Below are positions 44,711-52,216 of a DNA stretch of 64,000 bases, in pieces. Source of the DNA: Chitinophaga pinensis DSM 2588. Its GTDB lineage: Bacteria > Bacteroidota > Bacteroidia > Chitinophagales > Chitinophagaceae. Within the stretch, counting starts at the first letter, position 1, and every line of letters begins with the position of its first letter. The translations under genes were made by a program, and so were the position numbers. The notes below the pieces were generated by a model. The model had not been told where the DNA came from, made no database searches, and was given only the letters and a program-made list of their open reading frames with translations. The stretch is taken from assembly GCF_000024005.1 (NCBI RefSeq), contig NC_013132.1:7434001-7498000 (forward strand), in the 5' to 3' direction.

Positions 44711-45217
44711 TTACACGAGATAGGCAGATTTGATCTCTTCCTCTTCCATTTCCACCATCACCATATCCTGCAGGGTCGTTGCCAGGGAATAACCCACGAA
44801 ATCAACTGATAAAGGGAAAGATTTATGCTTACGATCCACCAGTACGGCGGTCTGGATCTTTCTGGGCAGGAACTGCAGGAAAGGTTTCAGGGCGTACAGC
44901 ATGGTACGTCCGGAGTTGGCCACATCATCGACCAGTACGATCACTTTTCCATTGAAATCTATTTCTTCGGAGAGCGTTACTCCCTCAGGACGTTGTTTAT
45001 TCAGGTCCAGACGCAGTAATTTGATCTGCAAGGGAGATATCTCCTGCAGGATCTTTGTAATTTTCTCCGCCAGTATCATTCCCCTGTCCCAGATCCCTGT
45101 AATGATAATTTCCTGTTCATCACTGTTATGTTCATAGATCTCGTAGGCGATACGTTTGATCTTCTTCTCTATCACATCCTGGGTCAGGATCACGTTCTTA
45201 GTTTCCATATTGGTCAT
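44711..45217 (-). CDS. PyrR-like phosphoribosyltransferase
   Basis: The 168-residue protein has the PRPP-binding signature VIVLVDDVANSGRTMLYAL (residues about 91-109) and the upstream IIITGIWDRGMILAEKI loop, as in type I phosphoribosyltransferases. Overall shape and length fit the PyrR branch (uracil phosphoribosyltransferase / pyr attenuation protein), but no pyr genes or binding site are visible here, so only the PRTase activity is supported. It may start at MTN or three codons later at METKN. Confidence 0.85.
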   Translation of the reverse strand: MTNMETKNVILTQDVIEKKIKRIAYEIYEHNSDEQEIIITGIWDRGMILAEKITKILQEISPLQIKLLRLDLNKQRPEGVTLSEEIDFNGKVIVLVDDVANSGRTMLYALKPFLQFLPRKIQTAVLVDRKHKSFPLSVDFVGYSLATTLQDMVMVEMEEEEIKSAYLV

Positions 45218-45327
45218 TTAAGCGGAGTAAAATTAGGAAAAAGAGTCCATAGTCAACAAGACCTGGACGATGGATGATCATCTATTTTTCGTTACATTGC
45301 TATAAATTAGGAAGTCAAATCTGACGT

Positions 45328-46650
45328 ATGCATATAATTCAGGAGCTTTTATTTGTAATTGCCTTTGGCGTTGCTGTATACCTGTTTTACAGAAAGGCCA
45401 GCCAGATCAGGCAAAACATACTGCTTGGCAGGGATGTATCACTCAATGACGAACCTGCCGCACGTTGGCAGAATGTACTGCTGCTAGCATTCGGACAGAA
45501 GAAAATGTTTCGTAACCCCCTGGTTGCTGTCCTTCACTTTTTCGTATATGCGGGTTTTGTCATCATTAACGTCGAGATCCTGGAGATCATCCTGGACGGC
45601 ATTTTTGGCAAACACCGCCTGTTCGCTCCCCTGCTGGGAGGACTGTACCCCGTATTGATCGGTTGTTTTGAAATACTGGCCGCGCTGGTGATGATCGGCT
45701 GTGCGATATTCCTCGTACGCAGGAATGTTGTACGGGTAAAACGGCTGAATCAGCATGAGCTGGATGGATGGCCCCGTTCTGACGCCAATTATATCCTGCT
45801 CACCGAGATTGTACTCATGTTATTGTTTCTGACCATGAATACAGCGGATCAGGCATTACAACTGCATGGACATGAACACTATATCAATACCGGTTCCTTC
45901 TGGGTAAGCGGCAATTTTGTGTCATTATTCAGCGGATTATCCGACAGTACCCTGGTCGCTATAGAGCGTGGTTGCTGGTGGCTGCATATACTGGGCATCC
46001 TGGCATTCCTGAACTACCTCCCCTACTCCAAACACCTGCACATCATACTGGCATTCCCGAATGCCTATTATGCGGACCTGCGGCCTAAGGGAAAAATGGA
46101 GAACATGCCGGCTGTGCAGAAAGAAGTACAGCTCATGTTACAACCGGAACTGGCGGCTAATGAAGCACCAGCTACCGATATTCCTAAGTTTGGCGCCAAA
46201 GACGTACCAGATCTGACCTGGAAGAACCTGCTCGATGCCTACAGCTGTACCGAATGTGGCCGTTGTACGGCTGCCTGTCCGGCAAACATTACCGGCAAAA
46301 AGCTGTCTCCCCGTAAGATCATGATGGATACCCGTGACCGTGCCGAAGAAATCGGTCTGCAGATAGCAAAGAACGGCTCCTTTAGCGAAGATGGTAAAAC
46401 CCTGCTCCGCGATTATATCTCTGAAGAAGAACTCCGCGCCTGTACATCCTGCAATGCCTGCGTACAGGAGTGTCCCGTAAGTATTAATCCACTGCATATC
46501 ATCCTGCAATTACGTCGTCAGCTGGTGATGGAAGAATCCAATGCACCGCAGGAATGGAATATGATGTTCAGCAACATCGAAAACAATATGGCCCCCTGGA
46601 AAATGAGTCCGGACGACAGGGACAAATGGGCCGTAGAAATGAATGGATAA
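45328..46650 (+). CDS. Membrane Fe-S oxidoreductase subunit (HdrE/NarI-like + 2x[4Fe-4S])
   Basis: The 440-residue protein has about five membrane helices (residues 5-235), with His residues placed as in b-heme-binding NarI/HdrE domains. A soluble domain with two [4Fe-4S] motifs follows: YSCTECGRCTAACP and ACTSCNACVQECP, the latter followed by VSINP. It is followed after 27 bp by a CCG-domain protein. Together the pair reproduces the parts of fused quinone-linked EtfD/GlpC/HdrDE-type proteins, which pass electrons from a soluble donor to the quinone pool. The donor is not encoded here, so EtfD-like is a suggestion. Confidence 0.85.
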   Translation: MHIIQELLFVIAFGVAVYLFYRKASQIRQNILLGRDVSLNDEPAARWQNVLLLAFGQKKMFRNPLVAVLHFFVYAGFVIINVEILEIILDGIFGKHRLFAPLLGGLYPVLIGCFEILAALVMIGCAIFLVRRNVVRVKRLNQHELDGWPRSDANYILLTEIVLMLLFLTMNTADQALQLHGHEHYINTGSFWVSGNFVSLFSGLSDSTLVAIERGCWWLHILGILAFLNYLPYSKHLHIILAFPNAYYADLRPKGKMENMPAVQKEVQLMLQPELAANEAPATDIPKFGAKDVPDLTWKNLLDAYSCTECGRCTAACPANITGKKLSPRKIMMDTRDRAEEIGLQIAKNGSFSEDGKTLLRDYISEEELRACTSCNACVQECPVSINPLHIILQLRRQLVMEESNAPQEWNMMFSNIENNMAPWKMSPDDRDKWAVEMNG

Positions 46651-46677
46651 TAGCGTTAAACTGATAACTGATATAAC

Positions 46678-47457
46678 ATGCAAATAAAAACGATGGCCGA
46701 ATACTTCGCCAATGGCGAAACCCCTGAAATCCTGTTTTGGGTGGGCTGTGCCGGCAGTTTTGATCAACGTGCGCAGAAAATCACCAAAGCCTTTGCCACT
46801 ATCCTTGATAAAGTCGGAATCCGTTTTGCAATACTCGGTAAGGAAGAAAGCTGCACCGGCGATCCGGCGCGCAGGGCGGGCAATGAATTCATCTTCCAGA
46901 TGATGGCCCAGAACAATATCGCCATACTGAATGGTTATGAAGTGAAAAAGATCGTTACGGCATGTCCCCATTGCTTTAATACCCTCCGCAATGAATACCC
47001 TGAACTGGGTGGACATTACGAAGTCATACACCATGCTACCTATCTGCAACAACTGATTGACGAAGGGAAGATCCGGATGCAGGAAGGCGGTACCTTCAAA
47101 GGCCGCAAGATCACTTATCACGATTCCTGTTATCTTGGCCGTGCCAATAACATTTATGAAGCCCCCCGCAAGGTACTGGAAGCTCTGGACACAGAACTGG
47201 TAGAGATGAAACGTTGCCGTAGCAATGGCCTCTGCTGTGGCGCCGGTGGCGCACAGATGTTCAAGGAGGAAGAAAAAGGCAGCACCCGCATCAACTTTGA
47301 ACGTGGGAAAGAAGCAATAGGAACAGGCGCGTCTGTGATTGCTGCGAATTGTCCTTTCTGTATGACGATGCTGACAGACGGTGTGAAAGAACAAGGTAAA
47401 GAAGACAGCGTACAGGTACTGGATATCGCGGAAATGATCGCACAACAGATGCAATAA
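46678..47457 (+). CDS. CCG-domain (HdrB/GlpC-like) Fe-S oxidoreductase subunit
   Basis: The 259 residues hold two cysteine-rich CCG domains. The first is GCAGSFDQRAQKIT ... LGKEESCTGDPARRAGNE ... ACPHCFNTLRNEYP; the second is YHDSCYLGRANNIY ... RCRSNGLCCGAGGAQMF ... NCPFCMTMLTDG. Such domains bind noncubane [4Fe-4S] clusters in heterodisulphide reductase and related quinone-linked enzymes. It lies 27 bp after the membrane subunit, forming a two-gene operon that ends with a hairpin at 47475-47507. Confidence 0.9.
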   Translation: MQIKTMAEYFANGETPEILFWVGCAGSFDQRAQKITKAFATILDKVGIRFAILGKEESCTGDPARRAGNEFIFQMMAQNNIAILNGYEVKKIVTACPHCFNTLRNEYPELGGHYEVIHHATYLQQLIDEGKIRMQEGGTFKGRKITYHDSCYLGRANNIYEAPRKVLEALDTELVEMKRCRSNGLCCGAGGAQMFKEEEKGSTRINFERGKEAIGTGASVIAANCPFCMTMLTDGVKEQGKEDSVQVLDIAEMIAQQMQ

Positions 47458-47474
47458 TTCCGATCATCATATTC

Positions 47475-47507
47475 ATCCCCTGGAATGACTCATTTCAGGG
47501 GATTTTT
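47475..47507. terminator. Terminator of the Fe-S oxidoreductase operon
   Basis: The stem CCCCTGgAATG / CATTtCAGGGG has a 3-nt loop and is followed by ATTTTTCATTATATTTT. Confidence 0.75.
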
Positions 47508-47522
47508 CATTATATTTTACTT

Positions 47523-47942
47523 ATGAAACTGCTATACACCCTTGCCATCCTTTTTGCTTGCTGTACAGTACATGCACAGGAAATCGCCCTTTTCAATAAA
47601 GATGGAAAAGCCATCGCATATATCGATACCAAAGATGAAATGTCTGTTTACCTCTATGACGGCAAAGCAGTCGCCTATATCGATAAGGATAATGTATATG
47701 GCTTCAACGGTCAGCACCTCGGATGGTATGACAAAGGCTCAGTGAGAACGCATGAAGGAAAAATCATCGGAAGTACCAAGGAAGCAACCACCAGGTATAC
47801 ACAATATGAGCCTTATAAAAGCTACAAACAATATAAGCCTTACAAGGCATACAAAAGCTATCCGCCGTACAAAGTATACGGGCAGTCCGACTGGACAGAC
47901 GACTCCTTCGAAGAACTACTCCTGACTGGCATAAAAAAATAA
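47523..47942 (+). CDS. Small secreted repeat protein (4-fold beta-flower-like head, YKxY tail)
   Basis: A signal peptide (MKLLYTLAILFACCTVHA) is followed by four short beta repeats of the form 'aLFNKDGKAIAYIDTKDE', 'VYLYDGKAVAYIDKDN', 'VYGFNGQHLGWYDKG' and 'VRTHEGKIIGS', which matches the small four-fold beta-flower fold. The tail (about residues 95-120) is a run of YKxYK units (YKSYKQYKPYKAYKSYPPYK), and the end is acidic. The function is unknown; Tyr/Lys-rich tails suggest surface or polymer binding. It ends 3 bp before the PaiB-like gene and is probably cotranscribed with it. Confidence 0.75.
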   Translation: MKLLYTLAILFACCTVHAQEIALFNKDGKAIAYIDTKDEMSVYLYDGKAVAYIDKDNVYGFNGQHLGWYDKGSVRTHEGKIIGSTKEATTRYTQYEPYKSYKQYKPYKAYKSYPPYKVYGQSDWTDDSFEELLLTGIKK

Positions 47943-47945
47943 ACC

Positions 47946-48569
47946 ATGTATATCCCAAGGCTCAATGTGATGGAAGACCGGCAGGAAATCGCTGCCTTTA
48001 TGCAACGCTTCAGCTTTGCCACTATTATACACAGCATCAACAACATACCGGTAGCCACACACCTCCCCTTCCACATTTCTTTTCGTGACGATAAATTATT
48101 CCTGACCGCCCACTTTGCCAGGGCCAACGACCAATGGGAATGCCTGGAAAGGTCGCGGTCGCTGGTCATCTTTAGTGAGCCACATGCCTATATTTCGCCT
48201 ACGAACTACGAAAAGCTGCAGGAAGTCCCTACCTGGAACTATATCTCTGTCCATGCCTATGGCCAGGCCCGTATCATTGCCGACCCAGACGCCGTAATGG
48301 CCCTGCTGGAGAGCAGCATCCATGATTATGAGGCATCCTACATGCAGCAATGGCAGGAATTACCAGCCGCTTTCAAACTCAAACTCCTGAATGGCATTGT
48401 TGCCTTTGAAATCGAAGTCGACGACCTACAAGCTAAACAGAAGCTCAGTCAGAATAAAACCATGCAGGAGCAGCGTAATATCATTGAAAATCTGTCCGCT
48501 AACACTGATAGCACAGCCCGGATCACCGCTGAATACATGCGGAAGAGGCTGGAACAAGATATCGACTGA
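47946..48569 (+). CDS. FMN-binding PaiB-family protein
   Basis: The 207 residues match PaiB: the opening MYIPRLNVMEDRQEIAAFMQ, then ATHLPFHISFRDDKLFLTAH, HFARANDQWE, IFSEPHAYISPTNYEK, VPTWNYISVHAYGQARII and GIVAFEIEVDDLQAKQKLSQ. The family has the FMN-binding split-barrel fold and is named for a negative regulator of sporulation and protease genes in Bacillus; elsewhere its role is unclear. There is no DNA-binding domain. The gene begins 3 bp after the preceding secreted-protein gene. Confidence 0.92.
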   Translation: MYIPRLNVMEDRQEIAAFMQRFSFATIIHSINNIPVATHLPFHISFRDDKLFLTAHFARANDQWECLERSRSLVIFSEPHAYISPTNYEKLQEVPTWNYISVHAYGQARIIADPDAVMALLESSIHDYEASYMQQWQELPAAFKLKLLNGIVAFEIEVDDLQAKQKLSQNKTMQEQRNIIENLSANTDSTARITAEYMRKRLEQDID

Positions 48570-48601
48570 CGGCAGTCAGCCGACAACTATCATTTTTTTG
48601 G

Positions 48602-48609
48602 TAAATTTG
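48602..48609 (+). promoter_or_regulatory. -7-like element (TAAATTTG) almost touching a start codon
   Basis: TAAATTTG fits TAnnTTTG and lies only 4 nt before the ATG at 48614. If used, the transcript would be leaderless or nearly so. No good -33 element is seen. Confidence 0.35.
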
Positions 48610-48613
48610 CAGG

Positions 48614-49120
48614 ATGAAACAGGAAATTAACAACTTATTACCGGCGGACTTTCACCCGTCCTCCCGGGTCTGGATATATCAGAGTAACCGCCCTTTCCAG
48701 GAAAGGGAAGCCTTAGAGATACAGGAGCAACTGGATCAGTTTGTAGCACACTGGCAGGCACATGGCGCCCCGGTAAAAGGATGGGGTAAACTGCTGTTCA
48801 ACCAGGTGATTGTACTTATCGCGGACGAATCCATGACAGCTGTCAGCGGTTGCAGTACGGATAGCTCCGTGCGTATTATTAAAAGCATCGAGCGTCAGTA
48901 TGAAGTGAATATGTTTGACAGACTGTTGCTGGCATTTGTTGTGAAAGAGAAAGTACAGTTGTTACCAATGCAGCAGGTGCCTTATGCGCTGGAGAAAGGG
49001 TTTATTGATGAAAATACCTTGTATTTGAATAATACCGTGTTGACGAAGGGAGAAATGGAAGAGAAATGGTTGATGCCGTTGAAAGAGAGCTGGCTGGCGA
49101 AAAAGTTTTCGCTGGCGTAA
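48614..49120 (+). CDS. Conserved Bacteroidota protein of unknown function (168 aa)
   Basis: The protein has no signal peptide. It carries a recognisable conserved pattern in Bacteroidota: VWIYQSNRPFQEREALEIQE, LDQFVAHWQAHGAPVKGWGK, IVLIADESMTAVSGCSTDSS and the following VRIIKSIERQYEVNMFDRL. Relatives are often labelled 'ABC transporter ATPase' in databases, but no Walker motifs are present, so that name should not be used. The start is the ATG at 48614. It is followed by a strong hairpin. Confidence 0.8.
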   Translation: MKQEINNLLPADFHPSSRVWIYQSNRPFQEREALEIQEQLDQFVAHWQAHGAPVKGWGKLLFNQVIVLIADESMTAVSGCSTDSSVRIIKSIERQYEVNMFDRLLLAFVVKEKVQLLPMQQVPYALEKGFIDENTLYLNNTVLTKGEMEEKWLMPLKESWLAKKFSLA

Positions 49121-49141
49121 AGAGGTGGAAAGATAATTGAG

Positions 49142-49175
49142 AATCTCCCGGTGTAATGCCGGGAGATTTTTTGTT
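49142..49175. terminator. Bidirectional hairpin terminator
   Basis: The 10-bp stem AATCTCCCGG / CCGGGAGATT has a 7-nt loop and a T-run. Confidence 0.8.
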
Positions 49176-49409
49176 TTATAGCTTTGACAATGTCAGGTTG
49201 ATATCGGGAAACTTCTCAAGTATAGTATATATGAATGTATTAAAATCTGCTGTCGTATATTCATCTTCATTTTTATAGATAGCATTTATATAGCGATCCC
49301 CTTCAAGAATGCAGCTGTTATCTGCCAACCATTTTCGTTTAATAATTGAAGTCTTTTGCATCGCGGATTCTATACTGCTTTTTTCACAGGAAGGTGAAAA
49401 AACAGACAC
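49176..49409 (-). CDS. Possible C-terminal gene remnant (77 codons)
   Basis: The frame ends exactly against the terminator and its last 55 residues are protein-like (KRKWLADNSCILEGDRYINA... then IYKNEDEYTTADFNTFIYTI), while the first 20 are not. It overlaps the start of the plus-strand frame at 49309-49869. This looks like the tail of a lost minus-strand gene. No family is recognised. Confidence 0.3.
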   Translation of the reverse strand: MSVFSPSCEKSSIESAMQKTSIIKRKWLADNSCILEGDRYINAIYKNEDEYTTADFNTFIYTILEKFPDINLTLSKL

Positions 49410-49869
49410 AATAGCTTTTGAGAACTATCTGTATGGTTTTAACAGTAGCATGGATCTTAATCAGGATGGCTACAATGACCTGATGATTTATGAATCACTG
49501 AATATGCACGGGCAACTGCATCCCCGTGTCTTTCTAAGCAATAAAGCAGGAAGATTAAGGTACAGACCAGACCTAAGTATATTCAATCTATGTTATGATA
49601 CGATCACTAAACACGTCGTTAGTTTTTATGTAGGTGGCGCTTATAGCGAGCATTCAAAAAACACCTATACGTGGGAAAACGACTCGCTGCGATTAATCCG
49701 TGGGGCATCACTTAAAATTGTATCACCTGAAGAAGGCAGCATATTGACATTCTATACAGGGAAAGATAAAAAACCATACAAAACATTTGACAAAAATGCG
49801 GAAGAACTTTGGGACACCGCGGTTTTTGAGCAGATTCCGAATATTGACTGTAAAACATCCCTGGAATAA
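49309..49869 (+). CDS. Hypothetical protein with a Ca2+-binding-like DxNxDGxxD motif, possibly 5'-truncated
   Basis: The 186-residue product carries MDLNQDGYNDLMIYESLN (FG-GAP / EF-hand-like loop) and a beta-rich region (LHPRVFLSNKAGRLRYRP, VVSFYVGGAYSEHSKNTYTW), as in XAC2610-like secreted proteins. The N-terminal hydrophobic stretch (LIIEVFCIADSILLFSQEG) is a poor signal peptide and overlaps a minus-strand frame, so the true 5' end may have been replaced. Codon use is more AT-rich than in the genes to the left. The function is unknown. Confidence 0.5.
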   Translation: MQLLSANHFRLIIEVFCIADSILLFSQEGEKTDTIAFENYLYGFNSSMDLNQDGYNDLMIYESLNMHGQLHPRVFLSNKAGRLRYRPDLSIFNLCYDTITKHVVSFYVGGAYSEHSKNTYTWENDSLRLIRGASLKIVSPEEGSILTFYTGKDKKPYKTFDKNAEELWDTAVFEQIPNIDCKTSLE

Positions 49870-49928
49870 GCACTGAGAGAATTCAGCAACCTATTTTAAG
49901 CAGTAAAATTCATCTGAAAAAATTCACG

Positions 49929-50984
49929 TCAATTTTTTGCAGCACTATTCGCCGCACCAGCTGCCGCATTCTTCTTTGTTAAAACATCATTTAATGTCAG
50001 TCTATATCCTAACTGAAGCATAAACAAACTATTGTTAGACCCTTTCAGATTTTTATTAAATGGAACTCTTTCAGTATAAATATATGTTCTTAAAAATATC
50101 AGGCTACTTGACTGACTGGAAGGTTTTTCCTTACCTATCTTAGAAGGATCGATAGTCACCTCAGCCTGAAAACGCCACATCGTGTTATGTTTCCTGACGA
50201 TAGTATCCAGTTCGGTGATATCCTTTTGCACGCTGCTGTACTGCGGACCATCATGTTGCCTGAACTCCGTATTCAATAAATGTAAACCGAAGAGCGACAC
50301 TTCCGTCATCAGATTTATAGGAGAATTGGAATCTTCCGTTTTATACTTAAAACTTATACCTGGGCCTAAACTGTTTAAACTAAATTTATTATTAGTCGCC
50401 GAATCGATCGCCAAAGTATTAACATGATTTAACATCAAATCTGCGTAAAGCCTCGTCTTAGATTTAAATCCAAACGTAATCAGGTTCAGCTTGACATAGT
50501 TCGTAAGATTCGCATATTGAATGAGATCAAATGTACTGACATAATAATGGCTATTAGCCTTAATAAGGGGCAGATATTTCAGCTTGTCTTCTAATTTATT
50601 CAATTGGATATTAGGAATAACCATATTCCTTAATAAATAAATGTGCACCGTCTCCTTTCCTTTCTTAGGAATACGAATAATAGGCTTGTTAATACCAGGC
50701 CATGAAAAATAAAACTCTGTCTGAATAAGTCCATTAGGATTGCTCTGTTGAAAACCTTCAAAATCTGTATAGACAGCAAACCTCATTTCCTGCTTTGCCC
50801 GATCATCAAAAGCTAACGGCTTTTCTTCCCCTTGTTTAGGCGCTTCGCCCAAATGCACCTTAACCGGTCGCAGTTGAGCAAACAGTAAGGCTGTAGGAAA
50901 TATAGTCAACAGAAAAATCGCTGTAGCTAAGCAATAACCTTCTACCTTCAATTTCTTGAAGAATAATAATTTGGCGGTATACAT
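49929..50984 (-). CDS. Secreted or outer-membrane protein of unknown function (351 aa)
   Basis: The N-terminus has a basic stretch then a hydrophobic segment (GYCLATAIFLLTIFPTALLFAQ), which is a signal peptide or anchor; a start nearer that segment is possible. The body alternates short amphipathic strands (EFYFSWPGINKPIIRIP, VHIYLLRNMVIPN, KSKTRLYADLMLNHVNTLAI, INLMTEVSLFGLHLLNT, FMLQLGYRLTL), suggesting a beta-barrel or beta-sandwich. The tail is Ala-rich. It lies at the AT-rich border of the T6SS island, but nothing ties it to that system directly. Confidence 0.55.
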   Translation of the reverse strand: MYTAKLLFFKKLKVEGYCLATAIFLLTIFPTALLFAQLRPVKVHLGEAPKQGEEKPLAFDDRAKQEMRFAVYTDFEGFQQSNPNGLIQTEFYFSWPGINKPIIRIPKKGKETVHIYLLRNMVIPNIQLNKLEDKLKYLPLIKANSHYYVSTFDLIQYANLTNYVKLNLITFGFKSKTRLYADLMLNHVNTLAIDSATNNKFSLNSLGPGISFKYKTEDSNSPINLMTEVSLFGLHLLNTEFRQHDGPQYSSVQKDITELDTIVRKHNTMWRFQAEVTIDPSKIGKEKPSSQSSSLIFLRTYIYTERVPFNKNLKGSNNSLFMLQLGYRLTLNDVLTKKNAAAGAANSAAKN

Positions 50985-51408
50985 ATGAAAGCCTTGAAGT
51001 GGTGTTACAATTGGGATTACCTTAGACCAAAGGTAAATGGTGTATTGTAAAGCCGAAATACCAAGTAGTTGGTATTTTTAGGGTAAGAAGAGAATCCAAA
51101 AACAGCGGGGCTTCCACCACATTTCACCCTGATGCTAAGTTTATTTTTTTTCAACTGGTTAATATCCATCTAACAATCGATATAAAAAATTACTTCAAGG
51201 CGGCTGCGCTTATAGCCCTGTAGCGCGTATACGGTGAAAAATCGCACGAGCTTAGAATAAGGCATTTAACAGATACTTTCTCTATATACATTTATTTGCT
51301 CCTAAAAGCCAAAATTCTGAGTTTATCGAAGATGGACGCTGATGGCTTCTCAATGCATTATGAGCCCAATATACCATAACAACATCTTGATCTTGAATGG
51401 CATCCACA
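50985..51408. other. 424-bp gap without genes
   Basis: No supported gene, RNA or repeat is seen. It lies between two minus-strand genes at the left border of the T6SS island; base composition is AT-rich with a T-run near 51140. Confidence 0.55.
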
Positions 51409-52035
51409 TCACCTCACCACCGCCAACTTCCCTCCTCCCTTATACAACACCTCCGCCTTCTCCCTTAACCTTTCACTCTCCTCACAAGGATCATACACTG
51501 CATATAACAACGCTATCACATAGGTACATTTCACATCCACCCTCACCCCATTCAGCACATCATTTTGCCAAAGACGACCTCCCTCTTCATACACAGCTCT
51601 CACACTATTAAAAAGATGATACGCCATAGCCGATTCCAACCATTCCGGTAACACATAAAAACCAGTCAGCTCACCGACCATCTCCCGCATTTCATTCTCC
51701 TGCGCGGTACTCCGCCCAAGAAAGAAATAAAGATAAACCGCCAGCCCGGCCAGCAACACACCAACTGCCGTCATCACCGGAACATGATTATTCAACCCGA
51801 GCATAATAAGTATAAAAGCCCCTACCAATGTTAATACACGGGTATAACCTGCCAACACACTTTGCATATGCAGTTTTAAAGGGATTCCCTGACGACCACC
51901 GGGAACTACCTTAGTCACCAACATAGAATCCCCCTCTATCGGGGCAATCGGAATACCGACCATTAAAAACTTGGTCTGGATCTTCTGGTCTTTAAAATGT
52001 TTAACGCCACCGAGGAACATGGTACCAAAAATCAT
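51409..52035 (-). CDS. Membrane protein of unknown function, divergent from vgrG
   Basis: The 208-residue protein starts MIFGTMFLGGVKHFKDQKIQ and continues TKFLMVGIPIAPIEGDSMLVT, then has two membrane helices (VLTLVGAFILIMLGLNN and VMTAVGVLLAGLAVYLYFFLG) and a soluble C-terminal helical domain (LPEWLESAMAYHLFNSVRAVYEE and following). It faces the vgrG gene head to head across 181 bp. The function is not recognised. The position suggests either an accessory role in the T6SS island or an unrelated border gene. Confidence 0.65.
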   Translation of the reverse strand: MIFGTMFLGGVKHFKDQKIQTKFLMVGIPIAPIEGDSMLVTKVVPGGRQGIPLKLHMQSVLAGYTRVLTLVGAFILIMLGLNNHVPVMTAVGVLLAGLAVYLYFFLGRSTAQENEMREMVGELTGFYVLPEWLESAMAYHLFNSVRAVYEEGGRLWQNDVLNGVRVDVKCTYVIALLYAVYDPCEESERLREKAEVLYKGGGKLAVVR

Positions 52036-52216
52036 AGGCTGGATATTGTAGGTTTATGTCAACCCATGTAATATTAATAAATTTCAGTAAGTATTTATGT
52101 ACGCTCGCACCTACTAAAAGTTCCAACACCCATTTCAGGATAATTTTATATCTTCATCCCCTGTTTGTATTAATTACCTATTTAGTTAACCGCGTACCAT
52201 ATCAATTAGTAAACCG

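Noticed and set aside
46510..47454. 314-codon minus-strand frame over the CCG-domain gene
   Set aside because: Shadow of a gene with clear Cys cluster motifs on the plus strand.
48614..49120. ABC transporter ATPase label often given to this family
   Set aside because: No Walker A, Walker B or signature motif is present in the 168 residues.
51342..51611. 89-codon plus-strand frame rich in Pro, His, Ser and Thr
   Set aside because: Antisense of the end of the membrane protein gene at 51409-52035; low-complexity composition arises from the opposite strand.
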